38,119 nt of DNA from an uncultured Ruminococcus sp. Lineage in GTDB: Bacteria; Bacillota; Clostridia; Lachnospirales; Lachnospiraceae. Below, one piece after another: positions 9,091 to 16,905 of the stretch. The DNA is taken from the NCBI GenBank assembly GCA_900553885.1, contig USFD01000024.1, forward strand, positions 1 through 38,119. Reading direction: 5' to 3'. Each line of letters opens with the position of its first letter. Within the stretch, counting starts at the first letter, position 1. The notes beneath the pieces were generated by a model. It searched no databases, was not told where the DNA came from, and was given only the letters and a program-made list of their open reading frames with translations. The position numbers and the translations under genes are program-made.

Positions 9091-9119
9091 ATTATATACC
9101 AGTTCGGCATAATATTCAA
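9091..9119 (-). promoter_or_regulatory. Promoter of the V-ATPase operon
   Basis: Read on the minus strand there is a TTGAAT -35 box (9114-9119), a 17-base spacer and a perfect TATAAT -10 box (9091-9096), about 120 bases upstream of ntpF. It is the only strong sigma-70/SigA-type promoter seen before the operon. The T tract of the upstream terminator begins only nine bases away, so the operon is insulated from trmL transcription. Confidence 0.85.
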
Positions 9120-9127
9120 AACATTTA

Positions 9128-9168
9128 TAAAAAAACGGACATTGACAGTCTATTTTGCCAATGTCCGT
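9128..9168 (-). terminator. Intrinsic terminator after trmL
   Basis: A ten-base perfect stem, ACGGACATTG (9135-9144) and CAATGTCCGT (9159-9168), is followed on the minus strand by a run of six or seven T. It lies 13 bases after the trmL stop codon and should end the long minus-strand unit that starts at the radical SAM gene. Confidence 0.93.
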
Positions 9169-9180
9169 AAATTCATCTCC

Positions 9181-9684
9181 CTATTCTCTTATATCCGTCC
9201 ATTTCAGCCGGTGCAGATTACCCGTTTCCTGCAGATCCGGGAATCCATTCTGCCGAAGCGCCTCATACAGGATAATGGCGGCGGAATTTCCCAGATTCAG
9301 AGAACGGATTCCGTTTCCCATGGGAATCCGTACGCAGCGCTCCTCATTCTCCACAAGAATTTCCTCGGGAATTCCCGCGCTTTCTTTTCCGAACATAATA
9401 TAACAGTCCGGTTCATAGGATACTTCCGTGTACATCCTCCTGGCTTTCGTCGTAGCCATATAAATTCTGGCTCCGGGATTTTTATCAAGAAAATCCTGAT
9501 AATCAATATAGGTAGTTACATCCAGATCCTTCCAGTAATCCATTCCCGCCCGCTTCAGCGCCTTCTCGGACAGATGAAACCCCAGCGGTTCGATCAGATG
9601 AAGCCGCGCTCCGGCGGCCACACACGTTCTGCCGATATTACCTGTGTTGGCCGGAATCTCCGGCTCCAGAAGCACAATATTCAT
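9181..9684 (-). CDS. trmL: tRNA (cytidine/uridine-34 2'-O)-methyltransferase
   Basis: This 167-residue SPOUT-fold enzyme uses SAM to methylate the 2'-OH of wobble position 34 in tRNA-Leu isoacceptors. The N-terminal NIVLLEPEIPANTGNIGRTC is the classic TrmL motif 1. The knotted SAM-binding end is seen in FGKESAGIPEEIL and RIPMGNGIRSLNLGNSAAII. Length is that of minimal TrmL proteins with no added RNA-binding domain. It lies 91 bases after the aminotransferase, across a REP-like palindrome, and is followed by a strong terminator, so it is the last gene of its unit. Confidence 0.95.
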   Translation of the reverse strand: MNIVLLEPEIPANTGNIGRTCVAAGARLHLIEPLGFHLSEKALKRAGMDYWKDLDVTTYIDYQDFLDKNPGARIYMATTKARRMYTEVSYEPDCYIMFGKESAGIPEEILVENEERCVRIPMGNGIRSLNLGNSAAIILYEALRQNGFPDLQETGNLHRLKWTDIRE

Positions 9685-9705
9685 TATATTCTGACTCCTT
9701 ATCCC

Positions 9706-9745
9706 AAAGGGGACAGACCCTTTTGGAAAGGGGTCCGTCCCCTTT
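9706..9745. repeat. REP-like palindrome, copy 2
   Basis: Arms AAAGGGGACAGACCC (9706-9720) and GGGTCCGTCCCCTTT (9731-9745) are complementary with one mismatch, separated by ten bases. The element fills the aminotransferase-trmL gap. It resembles copies at 951-976 and 34010-34058. There is no adjacent T run of terminator length on the minus strand, so it is probably a read-through element that may tune trmL expression. Confidence 0.7.
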
Positions 9746-9775
9746 TTCTCAAATTATCTCTGTTGTTTATACATT

Positions 9776-10945
9776 TCACTCAGCTCTCAGGCGCCGGATA
9801 AAGTCTTCTACACGACCAAGAGCCTCTTTCAGGTCTTCTATGGAATATGCATAGGAAATTCGTAGGAACCCTTCCCCGCATTCTCCGAATGCGGTTCCCG
9901 GAACGACCGCCACTTTTTCTTCCATCAGCAGCCTTTCGGCGAATTCTTCTGAACTCATACCGAACTCCTTGATGCTTGGGAATACATAAAAAGCACCGAA
10001 GGGTTCAAAGCACTCCAGGCCCATCCGCTTAAATTCGTGCATCAGGAACCTTCTTCTTTCATTGTAGGATCTGCGCATCTCCTCCACTTCATCCTGGCAG
10101 TTGCGCAGTCCTTCCACTGCCGCGTACTGGCTGTTTGTCGGCGCGCACATAATGGCAAACTGATGCAGTTTTGTCATCTGCTCAATAATCCGCGCAGGCC
10201 CGCAGCAGTAGCCCAGTCTCCATCCTGTCATGGCAAACCCTTTGGAAAATCCATTGATTACAATGGTGCGCTCCCGCATTCCCGGGAGACTTGCGATGGA
10301 AACATGTTCTGTCCCGTATGTAAGTTCAGAATAAATTTCGTCGGACATAACATACAGATCATGCTCTCTTACAAACTCTGCAACAGGTTCCAGATCCTCC
10401 CGGGTCATAATCGATCCGGTAGGATTATTCGGGAAAGGCATGACAAGGACTTTTGTTTTCGGCGTTGTATGTTTCTCCAGATCCTCCACCGTCAGTTTAA
10501 ATTCATTTTCGTACTGAAGAGGCACCACTACGGGAACGCCGTCAGCCATAACCGTACAGGGCAGATAGGACACATAGCTGGGCTGGGGAATCAGAACCTC
10601 ATCTCCCGGATCCAGCATGCAGCGCAGGCCGATGTCAATGGCCTCGCTTCCTCCTACCGTAACCAGCGTCTCGTGCTTCGGATCGTAGGATACATGGATC
10701 TTCCGTTCCAGATAACGGCAGATCTCATTTCTCAGTTCCTGCAGTCCTGCATTGGATGTATAAAATGTTTTTCCCTTTTCCAGTGTAAATATACCTTCCT
10801 CACGGATTCTCCACGGAGTATCAAAATCCGGTTCTCCCACACCCAGAGAAATTGCATCCTCCATCTCATTTGCCACATCAAAAAATTTGCGGATCCCGGA
10901 AGGCTGAATATCGATGATTTTTTTTGATAACGGATTTCTCATCAC
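9776..10945 (-). CDS. Class I PLP-dependent aminotransferase (alanine/aspartate type)
   Basis: This 389-residue enzyme transfers amino groups between an amino acid and a 2-oxo acid using pyridoxal phosphate. Fold-type I landmarks are present: GVGEPDFDTP near the start, FPNNPTGSIM, the PLP-contacting SDEIYSELTY, and INGFSKGFAMTGWRLGY containing the Schiff-base lysine. It overlaps the preceding Lrp-family gene by four bases. The same pairing of an Lrp regulator with an aminotransferase is known in Bacillus subtilis as alaR-alaT (yugG-yugH), where the enzyme makes alanine. An alanine or aspartate role is therefore likely, but substrate cannot be read from the sequence. Confidence 0.9.
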   Translation of the reverse strand: MMRNPLSKKIIDIQPSGIRKFFDVANEMEDAISLGVGEPDFDTPWRIREEGIFTLEKGKTFYTSNAGLQELRNEICRYLERKIHVSYDPKHETLVTVGGSEAIDIGLRCMLDPGDEVLIPQPSYVSYLPCTVMADGVPVVVPLQYENEFKLTVEDLEKHTTPKTKVLVMPFPNNPTGSIMTREDLEPVAEFVREHDLYVMSDEIYSELTYGTEHVSIASLPGMRERTIVINGFSKGFAMTGWRLGYCCGPARIIEQMTKLHQFAIMCAPTNSQYAAVEGLRNCQDEVEEMRRSYNERRRFLMHEFKRMGLECFEPFGAFYVFPSIKEFGMSSEEFAERLLMEEKVAVVPGTAFGECGEGFLRISYAYSIEDLKEALGRVEDFIRRLRAE

Positions 10946-11445
10946 GGTGTCACCAGCATCCTTTCCGACTCCTTGCGGGGAACCATAATGGTTCCGTGGT
11001 CTTTATATTTTTTCAGAATAAAGTGCGTTGCAGTGCTCAGCACTTCATCGATAGGAGAAAGTTTTTCAGATACAAACCGGGAAACCTCCTTCAGCGTCTT
11101 GCCCTCGATTGTCACAAGCAGGTCGTAGCTTCCGGAAATCAGATATACCGCATACACTTCCGGATAGTTGTAGATCCTCTCTGCAATCCGGTCGAATCCC
11201 CGGTCTCTCTGAGGTGTTACGCGGACCTCGATCAGCGCTGTCACCATCTCAACGCCTGCCTTGTCCCAGTCAATCAGTGTATGATACCCGCAGATGATTT
11301 TCTCTTTCTCCATCTCCGCCATCTCATTTGCCACATCCGTCTCTTCCACTCCCAGCATAACTGCAAGCTCACCCAGATTCACCCGGCTGTTCTTTTCAAT
11401 ATCTTTCAATATTTCCATTCTCAGAGTTTCTTTTCTCTCACTCAT
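10942..11445 (-). CDS. Lrp/AsnC-family transcriptional regulator
   Basis: A 167-residue protein with an N-terminal winged helix-turn-helix (residues about 8-60, LRMEILKDIEKNSRVNLGEL) and a C-terminal RAM/AsnC ligand-binding domain (VTALIEVRVTPQRDRGFDRIA, then LISGSYDLLVTIEGKTLKEV). Such proteins form octamers and sense amino acids. The stop overlaps the aminotransferase start by four bases (ATGA), so the two are co-translated and it likely controls that enzyme. An AGGAGGAAA site precedes the ATG. The gap to the upstream gene is only 32 bases, so it may also be transcribed from the upstream promoter. Confidence 0.92.
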   Translation of the reverse strand: MSERKETLRMEILKDIEKNSRVNLGELAVMLGVEETDVANEMAEMEKEKIICGYHTLIDWDKAGVEMVTALIEVRVTPQRDRGFDRIAERIYNYPEVYAVYLISGSYDLLVTIEGKTLKEVSRFVSEKLSPIDEVLSTATHFILKKYKDHGTIMVPRKESERMLVTP

Positions 11446-11477
11446 ACCATTTCCTCCTGTTTATGAAATATATTCTG

Positions 11478-12500
11478 TCATTTATTTCCAAAAGGCCGTT
11501 CCCGCTGCCAGCACACCAGGCTGTCCGGGGCAGGCCGGTCCAGATATCTTGTCTCTTCTCCGCTTGTGATCACCCGCGCATTCTGCGCTTTGGCAATCCC
11601 AAGCCTTCCGGCTCGCGCGCCCGCCTTCTCCAGAACACCCATCAGTTCTTCTGCATGTTCTGTGGCGATCAGATAGCTTCCCGCCGAAGTCATCTGATAG
11701 GGATTAATCTGAAAATATTCACAGATCTCCACGGTTTCCTGTTTCAGCGCCATAGCCTCCATGCTTACTTCCAGGCCCGTTCCCGATATCTCCGCCATCT
11801 CCCACAGTGCAGCCAGTATGCCGCCGCTGCCGATCTGACGGGCGGCGGAAATCAGTCTTCCGCCGCCGGACGCTTCTGCCCGGCATCCGGCAAGCATCTG
11901 CTCCGGCATCACCAGATCCTCCTGAAGCGCTCTGGCCTGTCCGAGAAAAGAAGGAACAAATCTTCCCGCCAGCTCTTCTTCTGCCTCATCGAGAATGCGC
12001 AGCATGCCTTCCAGGCCGGTATACCCGCAGAGCAGGATCTCCTGCCCGGGGCTCATAATTTCCGTAAAATCTCTGCCGTCAGCCATGCCGGCGGCATCCG
12101 CCAGCACGACCATCCGCCGGACCGCCGGATTCACCTCTCCCTGCAGACAGGTAAGATCGGTTCCCATCCGGCCGCACACTTCCTGCGCCTCGCCTGCTGC
12201 CGCCGCAAGCATCTCTTCTTCCGTTTCCTCCGGAAACAGAATCCGAAACGACACTCCCTGCGGCGCCACACCCCGGGCCGCCAGATTTCCCGCCGCCTGA
12301 AGAGCCGCATACCAGACCGTCCGGGGAGAATCCCCCGCAACAGAAGCGCTGCTCCACACGGCAGCTCCTTCTGAAGCCCCATGCAGTCCGGAACAGTTTT
12401 CTTCCGGAGACGGACGGAAAACCGAATACCGCATTTCTGTATGAAGTTGTTTCTTCACAGACCGGTTCCAGGCCGTCTGTGTAATATTACCCGGTTTCAT
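11478..12500 (-). CDS. AIR synthase/HypE-fold protein of unknown function
   Basis: A 340-residue protein from ATG at 12500, chosen because a GAGGAGG site lies just upstream; a longer reading from 12563 would overlap vanW-like coding by 77 bases. The C-terminal half resembles the PurM/HypE C domain: ASGGGRLISAARQIGSGGI, ISGTGLEVSMEAM, then CEYFQINPYQMTSAGSYLIA. The N-terminal half lacks the TTDS-like metal/ATP motif and the PRIC tail of true HypE is absent. It is thus not a hydrogenase maturation HypE. It overlaps the VanW gene stop by 14 bases, so it is co-translated with it. Function is unknown. Confidence 0.7.
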   Translation of the reverse strand: MKPGNITQTAWNRSVKKQLHTEMRYSVFRPSPEENCSGLHGASEGAAVWSSASVAGDSPRTVWYAALQAAGNLAARGVAPQGVSFRILFPEETEEEMLAAAAGEAQEVCGRMGTDLTCLQGEVNPAVRRMVVLADAAGMADGRDFTEIMSPGQEILLCGYTGLEGMLRILDEAEEELAGRFVPSFLGQARALQEDLVMPEQMLAGCRAEASGGGRLISAARQIGSGGILAALWEMAEISGTGLEVSMEAMALKQETVEICEYFQINPYQMTSAGSYLIATEHAEELMGVLEKAGARAGRLGIAKAQNARVITSGEETRYLDRPAPDSLVCWQRERPFGNK

Positions 12501-14079
12501 CTGTCTCCTCCTCTGTTCCTCCGCTTCCGTCTGTCTCTTCCCCGGACGTCGTCCCGCTGTCATCCTTCCGGCTGCGGTTCTCTGTAATCTGATTCATCAC
12601 CGCTGTTATCGTCTCTTCATCCTGAGTATTTACTGCCGCTTCCATCTGCGCGGTCTCCTCCGCGTCATCTGACGCCGTGCCCACTGCCACGACTCTGTCC
12701 GTGGCCAGATAATAACTGTAATTAACCGCCTCCCGGCTGGTCTCTTCTCCGTTTTCCGTTACGATCTTCCACAGCTGGGCGGTATGCCCGGCCGTCCCCT
12801 CGCTCTCCGTGTACATAGTCCCTATACTTTCTTCCACTGCCACATAAGCGGTGTTCTCCGGCTCTATGGTCTCCAGAGTTTCGCTCTCATATTCCACACT
12901 CCGTCCGGAAGGCCGGTACTCTTTTCCATATACATAAAATGTAAGCGTCCCTTCCTCCGCCGACGCTCCGATATATACCGGATTTTCCAGATTATTTTTA
13001 AACTTCAGATCTTTTACGCCTTCTGCTATGGCCGCATCCCTGGAAGGATCCACATAAGAAACCATCATAGAATGCTCGCACCGCTCCGTAATCTCAAGTT
13101 CCGCATAGAGAAGCGCATTATACAGAGTGGTCGTCACCTGACAGATCCCTCCGCCCATGGATTCTACTACTTCGTTTCCTGCATAGGAAGGCGCAGGGGC
13201 GTATCCGTTTTCTTCCGTATAGGGAGCCGTCAGCTCACTGGCCGAAACTTCCTCTCCGGGCTGAAGCAGTATGCCGCTTAAATGTGCCGCCCCGGATTCA
13301 ATATTTTTCTTCCGCCCCTCCGGGCTTCCTGCATAGCTGGTGCTGTAACTTCCCAGCACATCGGTAATCTCCTCCAGATCTTCCGTCCGGATCTCCGCCT
13401 GCGCTTCCTCCAGCACAGCCTGCACCTGCCCGCCTTTTTTATTCCAGCCGCTGCCGAGCAGATCGTTTACCGCCGCCACTGTCTTTTTCAGATTCAGCGC
13501 TTCTCCAGGCACATCTTCCTGTATAACCGCCGCGCCGTCTTTCTGAATAATCGCCGCATTTTCCGGCGCCTCCAGGATGTTGTTCATACGGGCTGCAAGA
13601 ACCTCTCCGGCCGACTCCTCTGTGATCTGGTACCGGACCGGATATCTTTTCTGTCTGCCTTTTTCCGAAGCTTTCAGGATTTTATAACACTCTACAAGGC
13701 TTCCCTTTTTTCCGTAGTCCGCCGCCTGCTCTGTGATTTTCTCCAGGTCTTTTACCGAGAGTCCCAGTTCTTTAAGGGTCGCCCTTGCTTCCCTCCCGTC
13801 TTCCAGAGTAAAAACAATCAGGCCGCCGGACACCTCCCCGGACGCCTCAGTAACCGCTGTCTGCGCCTCCTCCGCCGTCATACCGGATACATCTGTCTCT
13901 CCGATATAAACACCGTTAATAATAATATCCGGATCATATTTTTCAACGGTCCGCCGAAGCAGGCTGTTTATGACAATGATAATCAGAAGCGCCGCCGCGG
14001 CCACAAAAATCCCCAGAATTACAGTCCTTCTGCGCACTGTTGCAGCGCGTCTCTTTGTTTTCTGTCTCTTCTTTTCCAT
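12487..14079 (-). CDS. VanW-family membrane-anchored cell-wall protein
   Basis: A 530-residue type II membrane protein: basic N-terminus, one transmembrane helix at residues about 19-41, then extracellular domains. Residues about 50-250 look like tandem peptidoglycan-binding (YoaR-type) domains: DIIINGVYIGETDVSGMTAE, then the DVPGEALNLKKTV segment. These are followed by a VanW domain with ESMGGGICQVTTTLYNALLY and MMVSYVDPSRDAA. The C-terminal ~60 residues are Glu/Thr/Ser/Gly-rich and probably disordered. VanW proteins are linked to glycopeptide resistance loci by name only; their biochemical role is unknown and no other van gene is present here. Confidence 0.9.
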   Translation of the reverse strand: MEKKRQKTKRRAATVRRRTVILGIFVAAAALLIIIVINSLLRRTVEKYDPDIIINGVYIGETDVSGMTAEEAQTAVTEASGEVSGGLIVFTLEDGREARATLKELGLSVKDLEKITEQAADYGKKGSLVECYKILKASEKGRQKRYPVRYQITEESAGEVLAARMNNILEAPENAAIIQKDGAAVIQEDVPGEALNLKKTVAAVNDLLGSGWNKKGGQVQAVLEEAQAEIRTEDLEEITDVLGSYSTSYAGSPEGRKKNIESGAAHLSGILLQPGEEVSASELTAPYTEENGYAPAPSYAGNEVVESMGGGICQVTTTLYNALLYAELEITERCEHSMMVSYVDPSRDAAIAEGVKDLKFKNNLENPVYIGASAEEGTLTFYVYGKEYRPSGRSVEYESETLETIEPENTAYVAVEESIGTMYTESEGTAGHTAQLWKIVTENGEETSREAVNYSYYLATDRVVAVGTASDDAEETAQMEAAVNTQDEETITAVMNQITENRSRKDDSGTTSGEETDGSGGTEEETDETG

Positions 14080-14177
14080 TTCCGTCAGCTCCGCTCTGTT
14101 TCTGAATCCTGCACCCGGCCGGCCCCCTGGTCCGCGCCCTGCGCTCCTGTATAAAATATATCGTTCTTCTCTGTATT

Positions 14178-14279
14178 TTATACGATATACGGCACCACCA
14201 TCGTAATAATCATTGCCGCCACAATCGCTATAATGATAATAGATATGATACGTCTGATTTTTTTATCATAGAAATTCAT
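14178..14279 (-). CDS. Small single-pass membrane peptide, 33 residues
   Basis: A short reading frame from ATG at 14279 to TAA at 14178: an MNFYDKKIRRI opening followed by a run of Ile/Val/Ala/Met forming one transmembrane helix and ending PYIV. Its ATG overlaps the TGA of the radical SAM gene in an ATGA arrangement, and a GGAG motif sits just upstream, so translation by coupling is likely. The basic N-terminus predicts a cytoplasmic N-end. I do not recognise a named family with confidence. The overlap, ribosome binding site and clean membrane-helix composition argue that it is real. Confidence 0.7.
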   Translation of the reverse strand: MNFYDKKIRRIISIIIIAIVAAMIITMVVPYIV

Positions 14280-16021
14280 TTCTTCTCCGGCTCCTCTCCA
14301 TCATCCGCCGTCGGCGCCGGGCCGTCCACACAGAACACTGACGCGTCATTGGTCAGCCTGTTCCGGCTCCGGTAGTCAAACAGCAGCAGCTTCCCCCTCA
14401 CTCTCTCCAGATGCGTCATCTTGCGGAGCTGATTCCTGTCATAGCCCTCATACCCCTTCAGATAACGGAATTCCTCCGCTTCCTTTTTATAAAATGCAGA
14501 GGCTTCTTCTCTGGACACCCGGCTTTCTCCCAGAAAATCCGGGCGGTTTTTCACATTATCCCTCAAATACAGGTCCAATGTCAACCACTCCAGATATTCT
14601 TCCGTATTTTTCACCTGCCGCGCCCGGATAAACCGGTACAGGATCTCATACCTGGCCAGCCTGGAATGGCTGACTTTTGACAGGCCTTCCGCCTCATAAT
14701 ACAGAGCCAGCGCCTCATACATGGCAAAGGGAGAAGAAAACTCCCGCTCCAGATGCGCCATCGTATATCTGAACTGGGCGCTGTTATAGTAGATTTCCAC
14801 CATCTCCTCCACCTGCTTAAGCCGGATAATATCTCCGTAGGAAAGCCATTTTGTAGAAAGGACTTCGTAGGGAGGACGTTCCTGGGAGATCAGGCCGTAT
14901 TCCCGGGCTTTATCGTGCATAAGAGATCCTTTCAGCACTTTGAGGAAACCAAGCTGAAGCTGATCCGGCTTCATGGCATACACCCGGTTAAATGAACGGA
15001 TAAAACTTTCATAATTCTCATACGGAAGTCCCGCGATCAGGTCGAGATGCTGGTGTACATTGCCGCCTTCCCGGATCCGGGCAGTAACCTGGCCCACTTT
15101 TTCCAGGTCCATCTTTCTTCTGATCTCCCGGATCGTCTGCTCATTGGCCGACTGAACGCCGATTTCAAGCTGTATAAGCCCCGGGCGCATTCCCTGAATC
15201 AGCCGGATCTCCTCTTCATTTAAGAGATCCGCCGCCACCTCAAAATGAAAATTTGTAATTCCTCTGTCATGTTCTTTAATATAACTCCACACTGCCATGG
15301 CATGGTCATGTCTGCAGTTAAAGGTCCGGTCTACGAACTTCACCTGGGGCACTTCGTGATCAATAAAAAACTGCAGTTCCTTTTTTACCAGTCCGATATC
15401 ACGGAAACGAAGACATTTATCTATGGAAGACAGACAGTAACTGCAGGAAAAAGGACACCCCCGGCTGGACTCATAGTAGATAATCCGGTTTCTGAAATCT
15501 TCAATATGGCTGTAAACAAAGGGCACTCTGCTTAAATCCATCACCGGCCGGGGCGGATTGATATGGATGTTTCCCGATTCATCCCGATACACAATCCCCC
15601 TGATCTGCTCCAGCGTCGCCCCCGGCTCTGTCTGACCGTGATAATAATCCATCAGTTCAAGAAACGTCTCCTCTCCTTCTCCGCACATAATGCCGGTCAG
15701 GCACGAACAGGACTCCAGCCTCTCTCTTCCGTCAAAAGAAACCTCCGGACCTCCGAGCCAGATCGTAATCTCCGGCAGAATCTTCGGGATCTCCCGGATT
15801 ACCTGTTCCACATAACGAATATTCCACAGATAGCAGGAGATACACAGAATATCCGGACGGCGTCTGTAAATATCCATCAGGATCTCGTCTACGGTCTGAT
15901 TTATTGTATATTCCGTAATTCCGATATCCTCTTTATACCTGCATGCGTAGGCCCGCAGGCTGTACACAGCGGGATTGGAATGAATATATTTCGCATTGAT
16001 GGCTGCCAGTAAAATTTTCAT
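14276..16021 (-). CDS. B12-binding-domain radical SAM protein (DUF4080 type)
   Basis: A 581-residue protein from ATG at 16021, preferred over an upstream start because GAGGAG lies seven bases before it. Residues 1-140 form a cobalamin-binding-like Rossmann domain (MKILLAAINAKYIHSNPAVY, ISCYLWN, WLGGPEVSFDG). The radical SAM core has the 4Fe-4S motif C189-x3-C193-x2-C196 in SSRGCPFSCSYC. A C-terminal extension of about 200 residues fits DUF4080. Enzymes with this layout carry out methylation or other radical chemistry, but no substrate is known for this subgroup. It heads the minus-strand unit and is translationally coupled to a 33-residue membrane peptide. Confidence 0.9.
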   Translation of the reverse strand: MKILLAAINAKYIHSNPAVYSLRAYACRYKEDIGITEYTINQTVDEILMDIYRRRPDILCISCYLWNIRYVEQVIREIPKILPEITIWLGGPEVSFDGRERLESCSCLTGIMCGEGEETFLELMDYYHGQTEPGATLEQIRGIVYRDESGNIHINPPRPVMDLSRVPFVYSHIEDFRNRIIYYESSRGCPFSCSYCLSSIDKCLRFRDIGLVKKELQFFIDHEVPQVKFVDRTFNCRHDHAMAVWSYIKEHDRGITNFHFEVAADLLNEEEIRLIQGMRPGLIQLEIGVQSANEQTIREIRRKMDLEKVGQVTARIREGGNVHQHLDLIAGLPYENYESFIRSFNRVYAMKPDQLQLGFLKVLKGSLMHDKAREYGLISQERPPYEVLSTKWLSYGDIIRLKQVEEMVEIYYNSAQFRYTMAHLEREFSSPFAMYEALALYYEAEGLSKVSHSRLARYEILYRFIRARQVKNTEEYLEWLTLDLYLRDNVKNRPDFLGESRVSREEASAFYKKEAEEFRYLKGYEGYDRNQLRKMTHLERVRGKLLLFDYRSRNRLTNDASVFCVDGPAPTADDGEEPEKK

Positions 16022-16079
16022 AAAACAGCTCCTCTTTTTCCGGGTATTTTTATAATCTGAAAACAATTTCCAATTGAAA

Positions 16080-16108
16080 ATTTTACTATATTTTTTTATA
16101 CAAGTAAA
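16080..16108 (-). promoter_or_regulatory. Promoter of the radical SAM unit
   Basis: On the minus strand there is TTTACT (16103-16108), a 17-base spacer and TAAAAT (16080-16085), about 60 bases upstream of the ATG at 16021. The surrounding DNA is very A/T rich. It faces away from, and nearly touches, the promoter of the AraC-type gene. Confidence 0.65.
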
Positions 16109-16109
16109 G

Positions 16110-16138
16110 TTGCTTTTCCCGCATGAATAGTGTAGACT
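16110..16138 (+). promoter_or_regulatory. Promoter of the truncated AraC-type gene
   Basis: TTGCTT (16110-16115), a 17-base spacer and TAGACT (16133-16138) give a moderate promoter about 120 bases before the TTG start at 16261. It is back to back with the promoter of the radical SAM unit, with only one base between the -35 boxes, so the two may compete. Confidence 0.5.
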
Positions 16139-16260
16139 TATAAAGATACAAGAAAAGATTTTTCGTTCTATTTTCTATATATCTGCAGCGGGAATTCTGC
16201 AATACTTCACCAAATTGAGAAAACGATTCAGAAAATACATGAATAAAAGAGGCGAGTACT

Positions 16261-16809
16261 TTGGGAACCAGACATTACGATGAATGCTATTTTGTAAATT
16301 ACGACTCCTACGATGACCTGAACCTGTACGAAATAGGATGCCAGAAATGCCCTTCCGGATACAGTTTCGGCCCCATTATCCGCAATAATTATGTCCTTCA
16401 TTATATTCTGGAGGGAACGGGCGCTTTGTACCTGCAGGATCAGGAATTCCCTGTTTCCGCAGGGCAGGCTTTTGTTATTCCGCCGAAGCTGGTAGCCTAC
16501 TATGCGGCAAGCACCGATACCCCCTGGAATTACATCTGGATCCATTTCAACGGACAGAAAACTTCCGAACTGCTGTATAAAGCCGGTATTACCAGCAGTC
16601 ATCCTGTATTTGCCCCTTCCTGCCGCGCTGATGAAATCCGCCAGTGTATGCAGGACTTTCTGAAGCACAATTCGCTGGAATATGAATGTATCGGGAATAC
16701 ATACCGGCTTTTTCAGCTTCTCTGCGATACAACAGCAAACGTGCCCGGCGTAAAGGAAACCGGCATTTCCCCGTCACAGTACCGCACAGATTACCTGAAC
16801 AGCAAATAA
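16261..16809 (+). pseudogene. AraC-family regulator lacking its helix-turn-helix domain
   Basis: A 182-residue reading frame (TTG start, GAGG eight bases upstream). Residues about 15-110 form the cupin-like sugar-sensing arm of an AraC/MsmR-type regulator (VLHYILEGTGALYLQDQEFPVSAGQAFVIPP, WNYIWIHFNG). After the linker at about residue 163 the sequence jumps straight to ETGISPSQYRTDY, which in this family lies at the end of an HTH helix set. The roughly 80-100 residues forming the two DNA-binding helices are therefore missing and the frame stays open, as after an in-frame internal deletion. It sits beside an alpha-galactosidase/ABC operon that such a protein would normally activate. It may be a dead gene or a ligand-binding-only remnant. 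Confidence 0.75.
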
Positions 16810-16814
16810 TCATA

Positions 16815-16863
16815 AAAAACTCTCTGAATGCTGCATCCTGCAGATTCCATTCAAAGAGTTTTT
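16815..16863. terminator. Bidirectional terminator between the AraC-type gene and aga
   Basis: Arms 16815-16830 and 16848-16863 match at 15 of 16 positions (AAAAACTCTcTGAATG and CATTCAAAGAGTTTTT), giving a T run on either strand. It closes two convergent genes. Confidence 0.88.
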
Positions 16864-16905
16864 CTTCTTTACACCTGTCATGAAACACCTTATATTAAAT
16901 ACCTT

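Noticed and set aside
12487..14079. Possible glycopeptide-resistance gene
   Set aside because: VanW proteins are widespread outside resistance clusters, and no vanH/A/X or sensor genes are nearby.
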